Positions 7,780 to 17,460 are shown, counted from the first letter of the stretch. The stretch: DNA of 64,000 nt from Haematobacter massiliensis (GCF_000740795.1 NZ_JGYG01000007.1:219654-283653); one strand, 5' to 3'. The notes: generated by a model from the sequence alone, not told the origin. Numbers and translations are program-made.

Positions 7780-10089
7780 CTAGGCCGTCCGGCGACGCAG
7801 GTCTTCGAGATAGGTCTCTGCCGGATCCGGGGCATTGCCGCGATAGGCCTCCACCTGAACGACACAGGTATGTGCAGAGCAACCCTGACCAAAGCGCGAC
7901 GTGCCGATGTCCAGTGTCAGCACGTTGGGATTGCCCGAGAGCTCCGGTCCGTCCTCCGGGGAGGTGAGCCACGATCCGGTCGGTAGGAACACGACACCCC
8001 GCGCGATGCGCGCTGTGACCTCGGCCGTGGCGAGACACGCGCCGCGCGTGTTCCACAGACGCACCGCATCGCCATCGCGGATATCCAGCAGTTGCGCGTC
8101 CTCTGGGTGGATCCGCATCCGCTCGCGCCCGGACCGCTTCCCTGCACGACTGGCGGCAGCGCTTTCCAGCTGGCTGTGCAGCCGCCCCTCCGGCTGACCG
8201 GAGATCAGATGGAGGCCCTGCGACCCGTCCCCGAGCCATTCGGCTGGCGGCAGCCAGGCGGGATGGGCAGGGCAATCCTCGTAGCCAAGCGCGGCGAGCC
8301 GCTGGCTCCCCAGCACGATCCGACCGCTTTCCGTTGGCAGGCGATGCGCCTCGGGATCCGCGCGAAACGCTGCCAGATAACTATGGTCCGCCTGCACGGG
8401 AACGCTGGTGGTTCCCGCCTCCCAGAAGGTATCGAAATCGGGCATCTCGTGGCCGAAGCGGGTCGCCGCATCGGCGCGCGCCTCCTCATAGAGATGCCGG
8501 ATCCAGCCGATCTCGTCCCGCCCTTCGGTGAAGGCCGCGCCTACCCCGAGCCGGCCCGCAAGCGCCGCGAAGATGTCATAGTCGTTCCGCGCCTCGCCCA
8601 ACGGCGGGATCGCCTGCTTCATCGCCGCCACGATATCCGATCGCCGGTTGCCCGCCAGATCGTTCCGCTCGATGGAAGTGGTTGCCGGCAGAACCAGATC
8701 CGCCCGGAGCGCGGTCGCGGTCCACATCGGATCCTGCACGATGACCGTTTCCGGCCGCTGCCAGGCCAGCGCCAGCCGGTTGAGATCCTGATGGTGGTGG
8801 AACGGGTTGCCGCCAGCCCAGAACACCAGCCGTGTTTCCGGGTAGCGGTAAGTCTGGCCTTCGTAATCGAAAGGCTCACCGGGTTTTTCGAGCAGGTCGG
8901 TGATGCGGGCGACCGGGATGAAGCTCGCGTTCGGCTTGCGGCCCTGACTGATGGCGGGCGAGCGCGAGACGGCAAATGGCGCGCCCACCCCCCCGAGCGA
9001 ACCGTAGCCATAGCCGACCCCGCCCCCCGGCAATCCGATCTGCCCGATGACAGCCGCGAGCCCCAGCGCCGCCCAGAACGGTTGCTCCCCGTGATGGGCA
9101 CGTTGCAGCGACCAGCTCACCGTCAGCATGGACCGCTTCCGCGGAAGCGCCGCCGCCAGCGCCCGGATCGCGCCCGCGTCCAGCCCAGTGATGGCGGCGG
9201 CCCATTCGGCATTCTTGGGAACACCGTCCGCGCCCTTCAGATAATCCAGATAGTCCTCCGACCCGCTCGTCGCGCGGGCCAGGAACTCCGCATCCTCACC
9301 CCCCGCCAGAACGATCTCCCCCGCCAGACCCAGCATGAGCGCGGTATCGGTATTGGGCCGTATCGGCCACCATTCCGCGGGCACCCAGTCCGGCAGGTCG
9401 TCGCGGGAGGGGGAGACGAGCACGATTCTCATGCCCCGCTCCACCAGCCGGGCAAGATACCCCTCCAGCCGATGCGCACCGATGCCGCCCGCTTCGTTCT
9501 GCGCCGTCCGTGGCGTCAGCGCGCCGAAGACGACCAGTGTTTCGGTATGCTCCGCCACACTGTCCAGCGTGTTGGCCCTGCCCGCGCAGGCATCCTCGGA
9601 GCCGAGAACATGGCGCAGGATCACCGGCCCCGCCGCGACGGAGTAGGTATCGACATGCCCCGTATAGCCGCCGACGAGGTTCAGCATCCGCTTCAACAGG
9701 CTCGGCGCATGATGGAACCGGCCGCAGGATGTCCAGCCATAGGATCCCGCGAAGATCGCGTCATTGCCGTGGTCCTGCCGCACCCGGTCGATCTCTCCGG
9801 CGGCAAGCGTCAGCGCCTCGTCCCAGTCGAGCGGCACAAACCGCTCCCGTCCGCGCCCGAGGCCATCGGGCACCCGGCCCGCCCGCTTCGCCGCGATCCA
9901 GCTCTCCCGCGCCATGGGGCGCAGGATACGGCGCTCCGGCTCTGCCCAGTCCGGCACCGAGGCGATGATGGGCGAGGGCGAGGGATCGTCGCCATAGGGT
10001 TCGACCCCCACGATGGAGCCGCCATCGACAAGGATCGTATAGGTGCCCCAGTGGCTGCAATGCGGCACGCGTCGAATGGCGTTTGTCAT
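7780..10089 (-). CDS. Molybdopterin oxidoreductase, BisC/DorA-TorA family
   Basis: 769-aa bis-MGD molybdoenzyme of the DMSO/TMAO/biotin-sulfoxide reductase branch. The N-terminus has the HCSHWGTYTILVDGGSIVGV block and FAGSYGWTSCGRFHHAPSLL, where this branch supplies a serine ligand to Mo. A dinucleotide-binding C-terminal domain (RMRIHPEDAQLLDIRDGDAV) is present. No N-terminal 4Fe-4S cysteines and no twin-arginine signal are visible, so a cytoplasmic BisC-like enzyme (biotin or methionine sulfoxide reduction) is more likely than a periplasmic DorA/TorA. I use the ATG at 10089; the long upstream extension is non-coding. No molybdenum-cofactor or haem partner gene is adjacent. Confidence 0.88.
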   Translation of the reverse strand: MTNAIRRVPHCSHWGTYTILVDGGSIVGVEPYGDDPSPSPIIASVPDWAEPERRILRPMARESWIAAKRAGRVPDGLGRGRERFVPLDWDEALTLAAGEIDRVRQDHGNDAIFAGSYGWTSCGRFHHAPSLLKRMLNLVGGYTGHVDTYSVAAGPVILRHVLGSEDACAGRANTLDSVAEHTETLVVFGALTPRTAQNEAGGIGAHRLEGYLARLVERGMRIVLVSPSRDDLPDWVPAEWWPIRPNTDTALMLGLAGEIVLAGGEDAEFLARATSGSEDYLDYLKGADGVPKNAEWAAAITGLDAGAIRALAAALPRKRSMLTVSWSLQRAHHGEQPFWAALGLAAVIGQIGLPGGGVGYGYGSLGGVGAPFAVSRSPAISQGRKPNASFIPVARITDLLEKPGEPFDYEGQTYRYPETRLVFWAGGNPFHHHQDLNRLALAWQRPETVIVQDPMWTATALRADLVLPATTSIERNDLAGNRRSDIVAAMKQAIPPLGEARNDYDIFAALAGRLGVGAAFTEGRDEIGWIRHLYEEARADAATRFGHEMPDFDTFWEAGTTSVPVQADHSYLAAFRADPEAHRLPTESGRIVLGSQRLAALGYEDCPAHPAWLPPAEWLGDGSQGLHLISGQPEGRLHSQLESAAASRAGKRSGRERMRIHPEDAQLLDIRDGDAVRLWNTRGACLATAEVTARIARGVVFLPTGSWLTSPEDGPELSGNPNVLTLDIGTSRFGQGCSAHTCVVQVEAYRGNAPDPAETYLEDLRRRTA

Positions 10090-10822
10090 GGTCGGCCCCC
10101 CATTTGATCCCGCCGCCCCGCGGGTGAGACGACCATAACCCTGCCATTCGCCGCCGCAAGGGGCCGCCTGGGGCAACAGCCGGACCGTGATGCAGGACGT
10201 CCGCCGCAAGCATGGCGGGAATGGCGCTCCCCCGGATCCGCTTCGGAAGCGCATCTCGTCGCTGCATAACCGTTGGTGGTGGGCCACCGGAAGGGTCATT
10301 CCTCCCGAGCGGCCCCGACCGGTCCGTTCGCCCATCCGCAGTGCCCGCGGGGATGACTCGACAAAAATCTTCCTCACTAACTGAGGTTTTCCGCCCATCC
10401 GCAGGCCCGCGGGGGTGACCCTTCCGCGCGGCCGCGGATTCCTTTCCGCCTCGACATCCGGACGAAGATCATGGGTCAGTGCTCCCGCTAGCGGCAACGG
10501 CCATTCCAGAGCCAGCGGCGTTCCCATGACAAAGCCCATCACCCCAGCGCGGAACGCCGCGCTGACGACAGAGCGCAACTCGACACCTGCCTTATCCGAG
10601 GGCTACCCCTCGCAGGCCGAAGACGCTTCAAGCGTAAGAAGGCTGGCGCCCGTCAACCCGCTCCGCCAGCGCCGAGCAGCCCGAGCGCTACCAGGGCACT
10701 CAGCAGCACAGCCAGATGACATTGCCTCAAGGGAAAACCGCGCGATCCGACCTGCCTTCATCCGCTCCCGGCTAGACCGGCGGAGAGTACCGGACGAAGC
10801 CCCAATATCCCTCAACCGGCCG
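10090..10822. other. Gene-free interval with a short direct repeat
   Basis: About 730 bp between two minus-strand genes with no credible coding frame. It holds a direct repeat starting CGCCCATCCGCAG (10329-10358 and 10392-10420), each copy continuing into a CCCGCGGGG palindrome and TGAC. This looks like a short interspersed intergenic repeat. The 3' part (10420-10820) shows nothing recognisable. The promoter of the molybdoenzyme should lie near 10090-10200, but I cannot pick out clear -35/-10 boxes. Confidence 0.5.
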
Positions 10823-11836
10823 CTAGAATCCCTCCAGCACGATCTTGCCGCGCGTGGTGCCGCTTTCGATCCTGGCATGGGCAGCTTTCAGGTTGGCGGC
10901 GTTGATCGGCCGCATGACATCCGTCACCGTGGTGCGGAGACGACCGGCGTCGACCAGCTCGGCCACCTCGGTCAGCAGCCTGCCCTGCGCCGCCATATCC
11001 GGCGTCTGGAAGACGGCGCGCGTGAACATGGATTCCCAATGGACCGACACCGCCTTTGGCTTGAACAGCAGGATGTCGAACCCGAGCGGATCGTCGATCA
11101 GCCCGTAACGGCCCTGCGGGGCGATGGCCTTTGCCGCCTCTGCCGCATGCGCGCCGCTCTGTGTGATGGAGAAGACCCATGACGGTGCGCCGATCCCCAG
11201 CGCCTCCACCTGCTGGCCAATCGGCTGGGCATGGTCGATCACATGATGCGCGCCCAGCTGTCGCACCCAGTCCTGCGTTTCAGGCCGCGAGGCTGTGGCA
11301 ATGATCGTCACATCCGTGAGCGCACGGAGCAGTTGTATCGCGATGGAGCCGACGCCCCCCGCCCCGCCGATGATGAGGATGGCATTCGCCGCCCCCGGCA
11401 CGGGACGTCGCACATCGAGGCGATCGAAGAGCATCTCCCATGCCGTGATCGCCGTCAGTGGCAGCGCCGCGGCCTCCGCCGCGGACAGGCTGGAAGGCTT
11501 TCTCCCGACGATCCGCTCATCGACCAGATGCAACTCCGCGTTGCTCCCCTGACGGGCGATGGAGCCGGCATACCAGACCTCGTCCCCCGACTTGAAGGCG
11601 GTGACGGCCTCCCCCGTCTCCACCACGCGGCCAACGGCATCCCAGCCCAGCACCTTCCAGCCGTCGCCATCCGCTCCAGCGCGACGCCGCACCTTCGTGT
11701 CGAGCGGGTTGACGGAAACTGCCGCCACCTCCACCAGCAGATCGTGCGGGCCGGGGACGGGGCGGGGCAGCTCGATATCCTGCAACGCGTCCTCCCGGTC
11801 GATTGCGCCCGGCTCGCGGTATCCAACGGCTTTCAT
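10823..11836 (-). CDS. Zinc-type alcohol dehydrogenase-like MDR oxidoreductase
   Basis: 337-aa medium-chain dehydrogenase/reductase. The GroES-like N-terminal domain includes PHDLLVEVAAVSVNPLDTKV. The Rossmann fold begins near ANAILIIGGAGGVGSIAIQLL (dinucleotide motif GGAGGVG). The Cys/His zinc ligands of true alcohol dehydrogenases are not evident, so it fits the zinc-binding-ADH-like/quinone reductase subgroup that reduces enones or quinones with NADPH. The ATG at 11836 (MKAVGYREPG) gives the standard start and length. Divergent from the ABC importer at 12089. Substrate unknown. Confidence 0.85.
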   Translation of the reverse strand: MKAVGYREPGAIDREDALQDIELPRPVPGPHDLLVEVAAVSVNPLDTKVRRRAGADGDGWKVLGWDAVGRVVETGEAVTAFKSGDEVWYAGSIARQGSNAELHLVDERIVGRKPSSLSAAEAAALPLTAITAWEMLFDRLDVRRPVPGAANAILIIGGAGGVGSIAIQLLRALTDVTIIATASRPETQDWVRQLGAHHVIDHAQPIGQQVEALGIGAPSWVFSITQSGAHAAEAAKAIAPQGRYGLIDDPLGFDILLFKPKAVSVHWESMFTRAVFQTPDMAAQGRLLTEVAELVDAGRLRTTVTDVMRPINAANLKAAHARIESGTTRGKIVLEGF

Positions 11837-12040
11837 CGGCTTGGCCCCCCTCTCGCATTCGCCCCTTCGGCGTGAGGCGAGAGTGCCGCCGCCATGCCGG
11901 GAAGACAAGCCGCACCGCAGCCGCGACCGGTGGAAAAGCCAATGGGCATTGCATTCTCCGGCGTAGGAGGGCATGGGGAACGCAAGCTGCGCCCTCCCCC
12001 GTGCCTCTCCGGCCCCGCGACGAGGCGCGGCGCGCGACCC

Positions 12041-12069
12041 GTGTGGGGGAGACCTCCCCCGCGCCACAC
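12041..12069 (+). promoter_or_regulatory. GC-rich stem-loop just upstream of the importer ribosome binding site
   Basis: GTGTGGGGGAG pairs with CTCCCCC and then CACAC across a small bulge, ending about 5 bp before the GGAGGAGGAG ribosome binding site of the binding-protein gene. It could act as an mRNA-stabilising or translational-control hairpin. It matches no riboswitch consensus that I recognise. Confidence 0.35.
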
Positions 12070-12088
12070 GACCGGAGGAGGAGAGACG

Positions 12089-13114
12089 ATGACCATCACC
12101 CTGAACCGCCGCCAGACGCTGATCGGCATGGGCGCGCTCGGCACCGCTGCGGCGGTGGGCCTGCCCGCGCGCGCCGCAGGCACGCGCAACCTCGCCGTCC
12201 TGCACCTTGCCAGCCATGCACCGAGCTTCATCGCCTTCGAGCGCGGCTATTACAAGGATGCGGGCCTCGACATCGAGCTGAAGTTCTTCGAGGCGGCCCA
12301 GCCCATGGCGGTCGCCATCGCCTCCCGCGATGCGGATTTCGGTGTCACGGCAATGAGCGGCGGTCTCATCAGCCTGGCGGAGAAGGACGCGATCAAGGTG
12401 ATCGGCGGCGCGCTGTCGGAAGAAAAGGGTATCGTCGGCAACGTCATCCTCGCCTCCAACAAGGCGCATGAGGCAGGGCTGACCGATCCTTCCAAACTCG
12501 CGGGCCACAGCTTCGGCATCACCACGGCGGGCTCATCCTTCCACTTCATGGCGCACAAGATCGCCCAGGCCAATGACATCCCGATGGACGAGATACAGCT
12601 CCGTCCGCTCCAGAAGCTCGGCGCCATCGTGGGCGCACTCTCAACCGGACAGATCGACGCCTGGGCCATCCAGCCGAACGTCGCCCGCAAGATGATCCGG
12701 GAGAATGCGGCGCAGCAAATCGGTCTCGTCTCCGACTATGCCCCCGATTATCAGGTGACGACCGCCTTCACCTCCACCCGGAATGCCGCGGAAGAGCGGG
12801 AAATGACGGAGGCTTTCGTCGCCGCCTATTCCCGCGCGATCACGGATTACAACGCGGCCTTCGTCGACAACACCGCGACGGAGGAGGAGCGCGATGCGCT
12901 GGCGCGGATCGTCCACAAATACGTGGAAAGCGACAGCCCGTTCGACACGGCGAAGCAGAACCTGATCGACGGCGCAATGCGGATCAACCCCGGTCTTGCG
13001 CTCTCTCTGGGCAGCTGCGTGGAACAGCTCAACTGGTTCAAGTCGGAGGGCATGGTGAAGGACACCGTGACCGAAGCGCAGCTTTTCGACACCAGCTACG
13101 TCAAGACGCTCTGA
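12089..13114 (+). CDS. ABC transporter substrate-binding protein, SsuA/TauA-like
   Basis: 341-aa periplasmic binding protein of the NMT1/SsuA-like family. The first ~30 residues look like a Tat signal (NRRQTLIGMGALGTAAAV, twin Arg, then PARAAG), so export in folded form is plausible. The mature part begins GTRNLAVLHLASHAPSFIAF and contains AQPMAVAIASRDADFGVTAM, the ligand-cleft pattern of this family. Ligands in the family include sulfonates, taurine, nitrate and pyrimidines; the sequence does not decide. The ATG at 12089 follows a strong GGAGGAGGAG ribosome binding site. It leads a three-gene importer operon with the ATPase 6 bp downstream. Confidence 0.88.
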   Translation: MTITLNRRQTLIGMGALGTAAAVGLPARAAGTRNLAVLHLASHAPSFIAFERGYYKDAGLDIELKFFEAAQPMAVAIASRDADFGVTAMSGGLISLAEKDAIKVIGGALSEEKGIVGNVILASNKAHEAGLTDPSKLAGHSFGITTAGSSFHFMAHKIAQANDIPMDEIQLRPLQKLGAIVGALSTGQIDAWAIQPNVARKMIRENAAQQIGLVSDYAPDYQVTTAFTSTRNAAEEREMTEAFVAAYSRAITDYNAAFVDNTATEEERDALARIVHKYVESDSPFDTAKQNLIDGAMRINPGLALSLGSCVEQLNWFKSEGMVKDTVTEAQLFDTSYVKTL

Positions 13115-13120
13115 TCAGCC

Positions 13121-13888
13121 ATGGACCTGAAGCTCGACAAGATCAGCCATTCCTACGGGCCGGTGGAGGTGCTGCGCGACATCTCTCTGGAGATACCGGA
13201 GGGGCAGATCCTTTGCCTCGTCGGCCCTTCCGGCTGCGGCAAGTCGACGCTTCTGCGGTTCCTTGGCGGGTTGGAGCGGCCCAGTTCCGGGCAGGTGCTT
13301 CAAATTGGCGCGCCGCCTGCAGGGTCGCTGAACCCTCTCACCTATGTGTTCCAGCACTTCGCGCTGCTGCCCTGGCGGACGGTGGAGGGCAATATCCGCC
13401 TCGTGCTGGAAGATCACCGCCTGCCGCGCAGGGAGGTGGAGGAGATCGTCACCGACGTGCTCGCCCGCACCCGGCTCAGCGACTTTCGCAAGGCGCTGCC
13501 GAAACAGCTTTCCGGCGGGATGCGTCAGCGGGTCGCCATCGCGCGGGCGCTGGCCGTCCGGCCAGCCGTCATGCTGATGGACGAGCCGCTCTCCGCGCTC
13601 GACAGTCAGACGCGGGAGCTGCTGATGGACGATCTCGTGACACTATGGACACGGCAGCCCTTCACATCCGTCTACGTGACCCACAACCTGAACGAGGCGG
13701 TGCGGCTCGGCCACCGGGTCGTCGTCCTCTCCCGCCGCCCCGGCCGGATCCGGGAGATCGTGGAGATCGACACCCCCCTCGCCGACCGCCGTCCGGGCGA
13801 TCCCGCGCTGGAGGCGAAGCAGCAGCAGCTGTGGTCTCTCATGCGGGATGAGGCCGCCGCCGCCGACAAGGAACTGGTCAATGGCTGA
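13121..13888 (+). CDS. ABC transporter ATP-binding protein, SsuB/TauB-like
   Basis: 255-aa ATPase. Walker A is GPSGCGKS at residues 35-42; the signature is LSGGMRQRVAIARALAV, Walker B is VMLMDEPLSALD, and the H-loop is in YVTHNLNEAV. Q-loop region: YVFQHFALLPWRTVEGN. It energises uptake by the neighbouring permease. The start 6 bp after the binding-protein stop and the 8-bp overlap with the permease show one operon. Closest resemblance is to nitrate/sulfonate/taurine importer ATPases. Confidence 0.92.
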   Translation: MDLKLDKISHSYGPVEVLRDISLEIPEGQILCLVGPSGCGKSTLLRFLGGLERPSSGQVLQIGAPPAGSLNPLTYVFQHFALLPWRTVEGNIRLVLEDHRLPRREVEEIVTDVLARTRLSDFRKALPKQLSGGMRQRVAIARALAVRPAVMLMDEPLSALDSQTRELLMDDLVTLWTRQPFTSVYVTHNLNEAVRLGHRVVVLSRRPGRIREIVEIDTPLADRRPGDPALEAKQQQLWSLMRDEAAAADKELVNG

Positions 13889-14942
13889 TCCGACCCGCCG
13901 CCCGACCGCCATGCCGATGCCAGACACCGACGGCAGCGCCGCTGGCCATCGCAACTCCGGCCCCCAGAACCCGCCGACCGTATCCACGTCACGGCAATAC
14001 GCCCCGGCAGAAGCGCAGCCTTCCGTCCTCCGCAATGCGGAGCAGTCCCCCGACCCCGTGCCTCCAGCCTCCACAGCGGAAACCATGGGGCGCGATATGG
14101 CGAGCGCCAAACCCGCCATGCCAAGACCCAATCCAGGCCGCACGGGCACCGCAGGTAGAGAGACCCGACCCGTCCCCTTTCGCGGCGGCGGCTTCGCGCC
14201 CACGCCGGTGCGGGGCGTGGCGTTCGCCCTCTTCGCGCTCCTTCTCGTGCTGGCCGAGGTCGGCACCCGGGCGGGCGTCATCTCCAGCCTCACCCTGCCC
14301 CGGCCCTCCGCGGTGCTGGAGACGCTGGTGCAGCTGTGGCAGAGCGGGAACCTCTGGCGTCACCTGTTGCCCTCGCTCCACCGCCTGTTCGTGGGGGCGA
14401 GCCTTGGCATCGTCGTGGGCGTCTCCGTCGGCGTGATGATCGGGCTGTTCAGCTATGTCCGCGCGGGGCTGGTCCCGCTCGTGGCCGCGCTGTTCCCGAT
14501 CCCGAAGATCGCCCTGCTCCCGCTGTTCGTGATCTGGTTCGGCATCGACGAGGCCTCGAAATACGCGTTGATCGCATTTGGCACCTTCACCCCCACGGTC
14601 GTCGCGACCTATGGCGCGGTGGACAATGTGGACCGGTCGCTCATCCGGATGGGGCAGAGCTTTGGCCTCTCCTGGTGGTCGATCGTGCGCAAGATCGTGC
14701 TGCCGGGCGCCTTTCCGGCCATCCTCTCGGGGCTTCGGGTCTCCATCTCCATCGCCATCATCCTGCTGGTCGCGGCGGAGATGCTCGGCGCGCAATACGG
14801 CATCGGTTCCTATATCCTCGAAGCCGGCTCGCTCTATGACCTGGAGAAGCTCTTTGCGGGTGTCACGATCCTGTCGCTCATGGGGCTCGTCGTGAACTTC
14901 GTCATCGGACTGATCGAGAAACGCTTCCTTGCTTGGCGCTGA
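13881..14942 (+). CDS. ABC transporter permease, SsuC/TauC-like, with long Pro/Ala-rich N-terminus
   Basis: 353-aa inner-membrane permease. From residue ~111 there are about six membrane segments and the coupling-helix region around SFGLSWWSIVRKIVLPGAFPAI (EAA-type loop). Residues 1-108 are an unusual disordered stretch rich in Pro, Ala, Arg and Ser with no membrane segment; typical family members are ~250-270 aa. The start at 13881 is chosen because it overlaps the ATPase stop (coupling). Internal ATGs at 14085, 14097 or 14118 could instead start a shorter protein. It completes the importer with the two genes upstream. Confidence 0.85.
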   Translation: MADPTRRPTAMPMPDTDGSAAGHRNSGPQNPPTVSTSRQYAPAEAQPSVLRNAEQSPDPVPPASTAETMGRDMASAKPAMPRPNPGRTGTAGRETRPVPFRGGGFAPTPVRGVAFALFALLLVLAEVGTRAGVISSLTLPRPSAVLETLVQLWQSGNLWRHLLPSLHRLFVGASLGIVVGVSVGVMIGLFSYVRAGLVPLVAALFPIPKIALLPLFVIWFGIDEASKYALIAFGTFTPTVVATYGAVDNVDRSLIRMGQSFGLSWWSIVRKIVLPGAFPAILSGLRVSISIAIILLVAAEMLGAQYGIGSYILEAGSLYDLEKLFAGVTILSLMGLVVNFVIGLIEKRFLAWR

Positions 14943-15014
14943 CGGGATCTGCGGTTGAACCCGCTCCGGCTTCTCTGATACCTCCCCCCCTTCACGCCGC
15001 CACGGGAGACAGAG

Positions 15015-16262
15015 ATGCCGACGCTTGCCATCGACTTCGGGACATCCAATTCCGCCGTCGCGATCCTGACGCCGGAGGGGCTTCGTCGCCTTCCGCTCGA
15101 AGCCGGCGGCGACACGCTGCCCACAGCGGTGTTCTTTCCCGCGCGCGGCGGCGCGATGAAGATCGGCGAAGCGGCGGGGGCGGCTTTGATTGCCGGAGAG
15201 GAGGGGCGCTACATGCGCGCCCTGAAAAGCGTGCTCGGCACTGCCCTCTTCCATGACTCCCGGCTCATCGGCGGGCGGCGCCGGACGCTGGCGGATGTCG
15301 TCACCGCCTTCCTCTCGACGGTGAAGGAGAGGGCGGAAACCGTCTCCGGCATCCGTTTCGAGGACGCACTTTCCGGGCGGCCGGTTCATTTCCATACCGC
15401 CGACCCCGACCGTGACGCGCGGGCGGAGGCAGACCTCGCGGCCTGCTATGCTGCCGCGGGCTTCACTTCCGTGCGTTTCATGGCCGAACCGGAGGCCGCG
15501 GCGCTCTCCAGCCACGGCCTCGGGGCGACGGGTGAGATCGGACTGGTTGTCGACATCGGCGGCGGCACATCCGACTTCTCCGTCTACCGCATGGAGGGCG
15601 GGAGGCTCCGCATCCTCGCCAGCCACGGCATCCGGCTCGGCGGCACGGATTTCGACGAATCCGTCTCCCTCTCCCATGCCATGCCCGAACTCGGCCACGG
15701 CAGCAGCCTCCGGCGTGAGATCGGTCCGGGCACCCTGCCCATGCCAAACGCGGTCTATGTCGATCTGGCGACATGGAGCCGCATTCCCTTCGTCTACACG
15801 CCGGAGAACCGCCGGGAGGTCGCGCGCATGGCCCGGCTCGCGACGGAGCCGGAGAAACTCGACCGCCTCTCCGCAGTGCTGCAGGAGGAGCTGGGCCATG
15901 AGCTCGCCTTCGCGGTGGAGCATGGCAAGATCGCCGCGAACGGGCCGGAGGGCGCGGGCATCATCGACATGGGCATGATCGAGCGTGGTCTTGCGCCCGC
16001 GATCACCGGCACCTCGCTGGACAAGGCGCTTGAAAGCCATCGTGCCGAGCTGGCGAAGGCCGCGGCCGAAACACTGCATCTGGCCGGCATTCCGCCTGAA
16101 AGCGTGGGCACGGTCATCCTTGTCGGCGGCTCCAGCCTCATGCGCCTCGTGGCGGAAGAGGCGCGCCGCCTATGCCCCGCCGCCCGCATCGAACGCTCGC
16201 AGGCCTTCACGGCGGTGGTGGATGGCCTTGCTCTCGCCCTCGCGGAAGAACCCGTTGCCTGA
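15015..16262 (+). CDS. Hsp70-family protein, YegD-like (no substrate-binding domain)
   Basis: 415-aa actin-fold ATPase. Phosphate-1 motif is AIDFGTSNSAVAIL (residues 5-18), phosphate-2 is LVVDIGGGTSDFSVYRMEG, and the adenosine motif is VILVGGSSLMRLV near the C-terminus. It is much shorter than DnaK (~640 aa) and lacks the peptide-binding domain and lid, as in E. coli YegD. RBS: GGGAGACAGAG before the ATG at 15015. No DnaJ or GrpE gene is nearby. Function of this subgroup is not established; a specialised chaperone-like ATPase is the best description. Confidence 0.88.
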   Translation: MPTLAIDFGTSNSAVAILTPEGLRRLPLEAGGDTLPTAVFFPARGGAMKIGEAAGAALIAGEEGRYMRALKSVLGTALFHDSRLIGGRRRTLADVVTAFLSTVKERAETVSGIRFEDALSGRPVHFHTADPDRDARAEADLAACYAAAGFTSVRFMAEPEAAALSSHGLGATGEIGLVVDIGGGTSDFSVYRMEGGRLRILASHGIRLGGTDFDESVSLSHAMPELGHGSSLRREIGPGTLPMPNAVYVDLATWSRIPFVYTPENRREVARMARLATEPEKLDRLSAVLQEELGHELAFAVEHGKIAANGPEGAGIIDMGMIERGLAPAITGTSLDKALESHRAELAKAAAETLHLAGIPPESVGTVILVGGSSLMRLVAEEARRLCPAARIERSQAFTAVVDGLALALAEEPVA

Positions 16263-16324
16263 CGGGCTTTCTCGCCGGACGGATCGCGCTATCCTGCATG
16301 GCAAGCAGAACGCGAGGGACAGAG

Positions 16325-16396
16325 ATGACGAACGGCGATCAGACCGGCGCAGCCGCTGACAGGCAAGTGGACGGTCATGGGAGGGCTGGGCGATGA
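16325..16396 (+). CDS. Possible 23-residue leader ORF coupled to the AI-2E exporter
   Basis: ATG with a purine-rich ribosome binding site (GAGGGACAGAG) opening a 23-codon frame rich in Asp, Gly and Arg; its TGA overlaps the next ATG (ATGA at 16393). It could be a translational leader for the exporter or a chance frame. No homology is recognised. Confidence 0.3.
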   Translation: MTNGDQTGAAADRQVDGHGRAGR

Positions 16397-17460
16397 CGAC
16401 GTCGGCCGTCCAGCGGGCGAGCTTCGCTACCCTGATCGTCCTTGTGACCATCGCCTTCGTGTGGCTTCTGCTGCCCTATTACGGCGCGCTGCTCTGGGCG
16501 GTGATCCTCGCCATCCTGTTCAACCCGCTGCAACGCTGGCTCACGGCGAAGCTCAACCAGCGCCGGGGCTACGCGGCTCTGGGCAGTGTGCTCGTCTGCG
16601 TCTGCATCGTGGTGATACCGGGCGTCATTATCCTCGGCCTTCTGGCGGCCGAGGCGGCCAGTCTCTATCAGCGGCTGTCCAATCAGCAGATCGATTTCAG
16701 TGAAGCTTTCAACGCTTTCCGCGAAAGCATGCCTGATTTCTTCAACCGTGCTCTGGAGGGGCTTCAGATCGGCAGCCTGGAAGATATCCAGCAGCGCGTA
16801 ACTTCCCTGCTTGCGAGCGCGAGCCAGACCATCGCCACCCGACTGGTCTCCATCGGGCAGGATACGCTCCAGTTCACGGTGAGCCTCGGCGTGATGCTCT
16901 ATGTGCTATTCTTCCTGTTCCGCGACGGGCCGGAGATCGTCAATCAGCTCCGCCGCTCCAGCCCGCTCAGCCCGAAATACACCGAACATATCGGCAGCCG
17001 TTTCTCCTCCGCAGTCAAGGCCACGGTGAAGGGCAACCTCATCATCGCGCTCATCCAGGGGGCGATCGGCGGGGTGACGCTCTGGCTGATGGGGGTGGAG
17101 GCCGCGTTGCTGCTCGGCGTGGTGATGGCGGTGTTCTCACTGCTGCCCGCCGTGGGCGCGGCCCTCGTCTGGGGGCCGGTCGCCATCTACTTCTTCATGA
17201 CCGGCGATTATCTGAAAGGGGCAGTGTTGGTTGCGGTCGGGGTCTTCGTCATTGGGCTGGTGGACAACCTGCTCCGGCCGCCGCTGGTGGGCAAGGATCT
17301 GCGGATGCCGGACTATATGGTGCTGGTGTCGACGCTTGGGGGCCTCGCGCTCTTCGGGATGAACGGTTTCGTCATCGGGCCGCTGATCGCCGCGCTTTTC
17401 ATCGCTGTCTGGTCGCTTTTCAGAGGCGACGAGCAGACGGAAACGATGTCCACGGATTAG
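16393..17460 (+). CDS. AI-2E family transporter
   Basis: 355-aa polytopic membrane protein of the AI-2E (YdiK/PerM/TqsA) family, about eight membrane segments. Characteristic parts: LLPYYGALLWAVILAILFNPLQ at the N-terminus (first two helices), a soluble central region ~90-200, YVLFFLFRDGPEIVNQLRRS, and the C-terminal LRPPLVGKDLRMPDYMVLVS block. Family members export small solutes or act as antiporters; autoinducer-2 export is proven only for a few, so the substrate is open. It ends in a 4-bp convergent overlap with the ornithine cyclodeaminase gene. Confidence 0.9.
   Translation: MTTSAVQRASFATLIVLVTIAFVWLLLPYYGALLWAVILAILFNPLQRWLTAKLNQRRGYAALGSVLVCVCIVVIPGVIILGLLAAEAASLYQRLSNQQIDFSEAFNAFRESMPDFFNRALEGLQIGSLEDIQQRVTSLLASASQTIATRLVSIGQDTLQFTVSLGVMLYVLFFLFRDGPEIVNQLRRSSPLSPKYTEHIGSRFSSAVKATVKGNLIIALIQGAIGGVTLWLMGVEAALLLGVVMAVFSLLPAVGAALVWGPVAIYFFMTGDYLKGAVLVAVGVFVIGLVDNLLRPPLVGKDLRMPDYMVLVSTLGGLALFGMNGFVIGPLIAALFIAVWSLFRGDEQTETMSTD

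Noticed and set aside
7467..7967. 166-aa frame with a poly-Thr tract
   Set aside because: Product of the CACAAC array and the antisense strand of the molybdoenzyme gene end.
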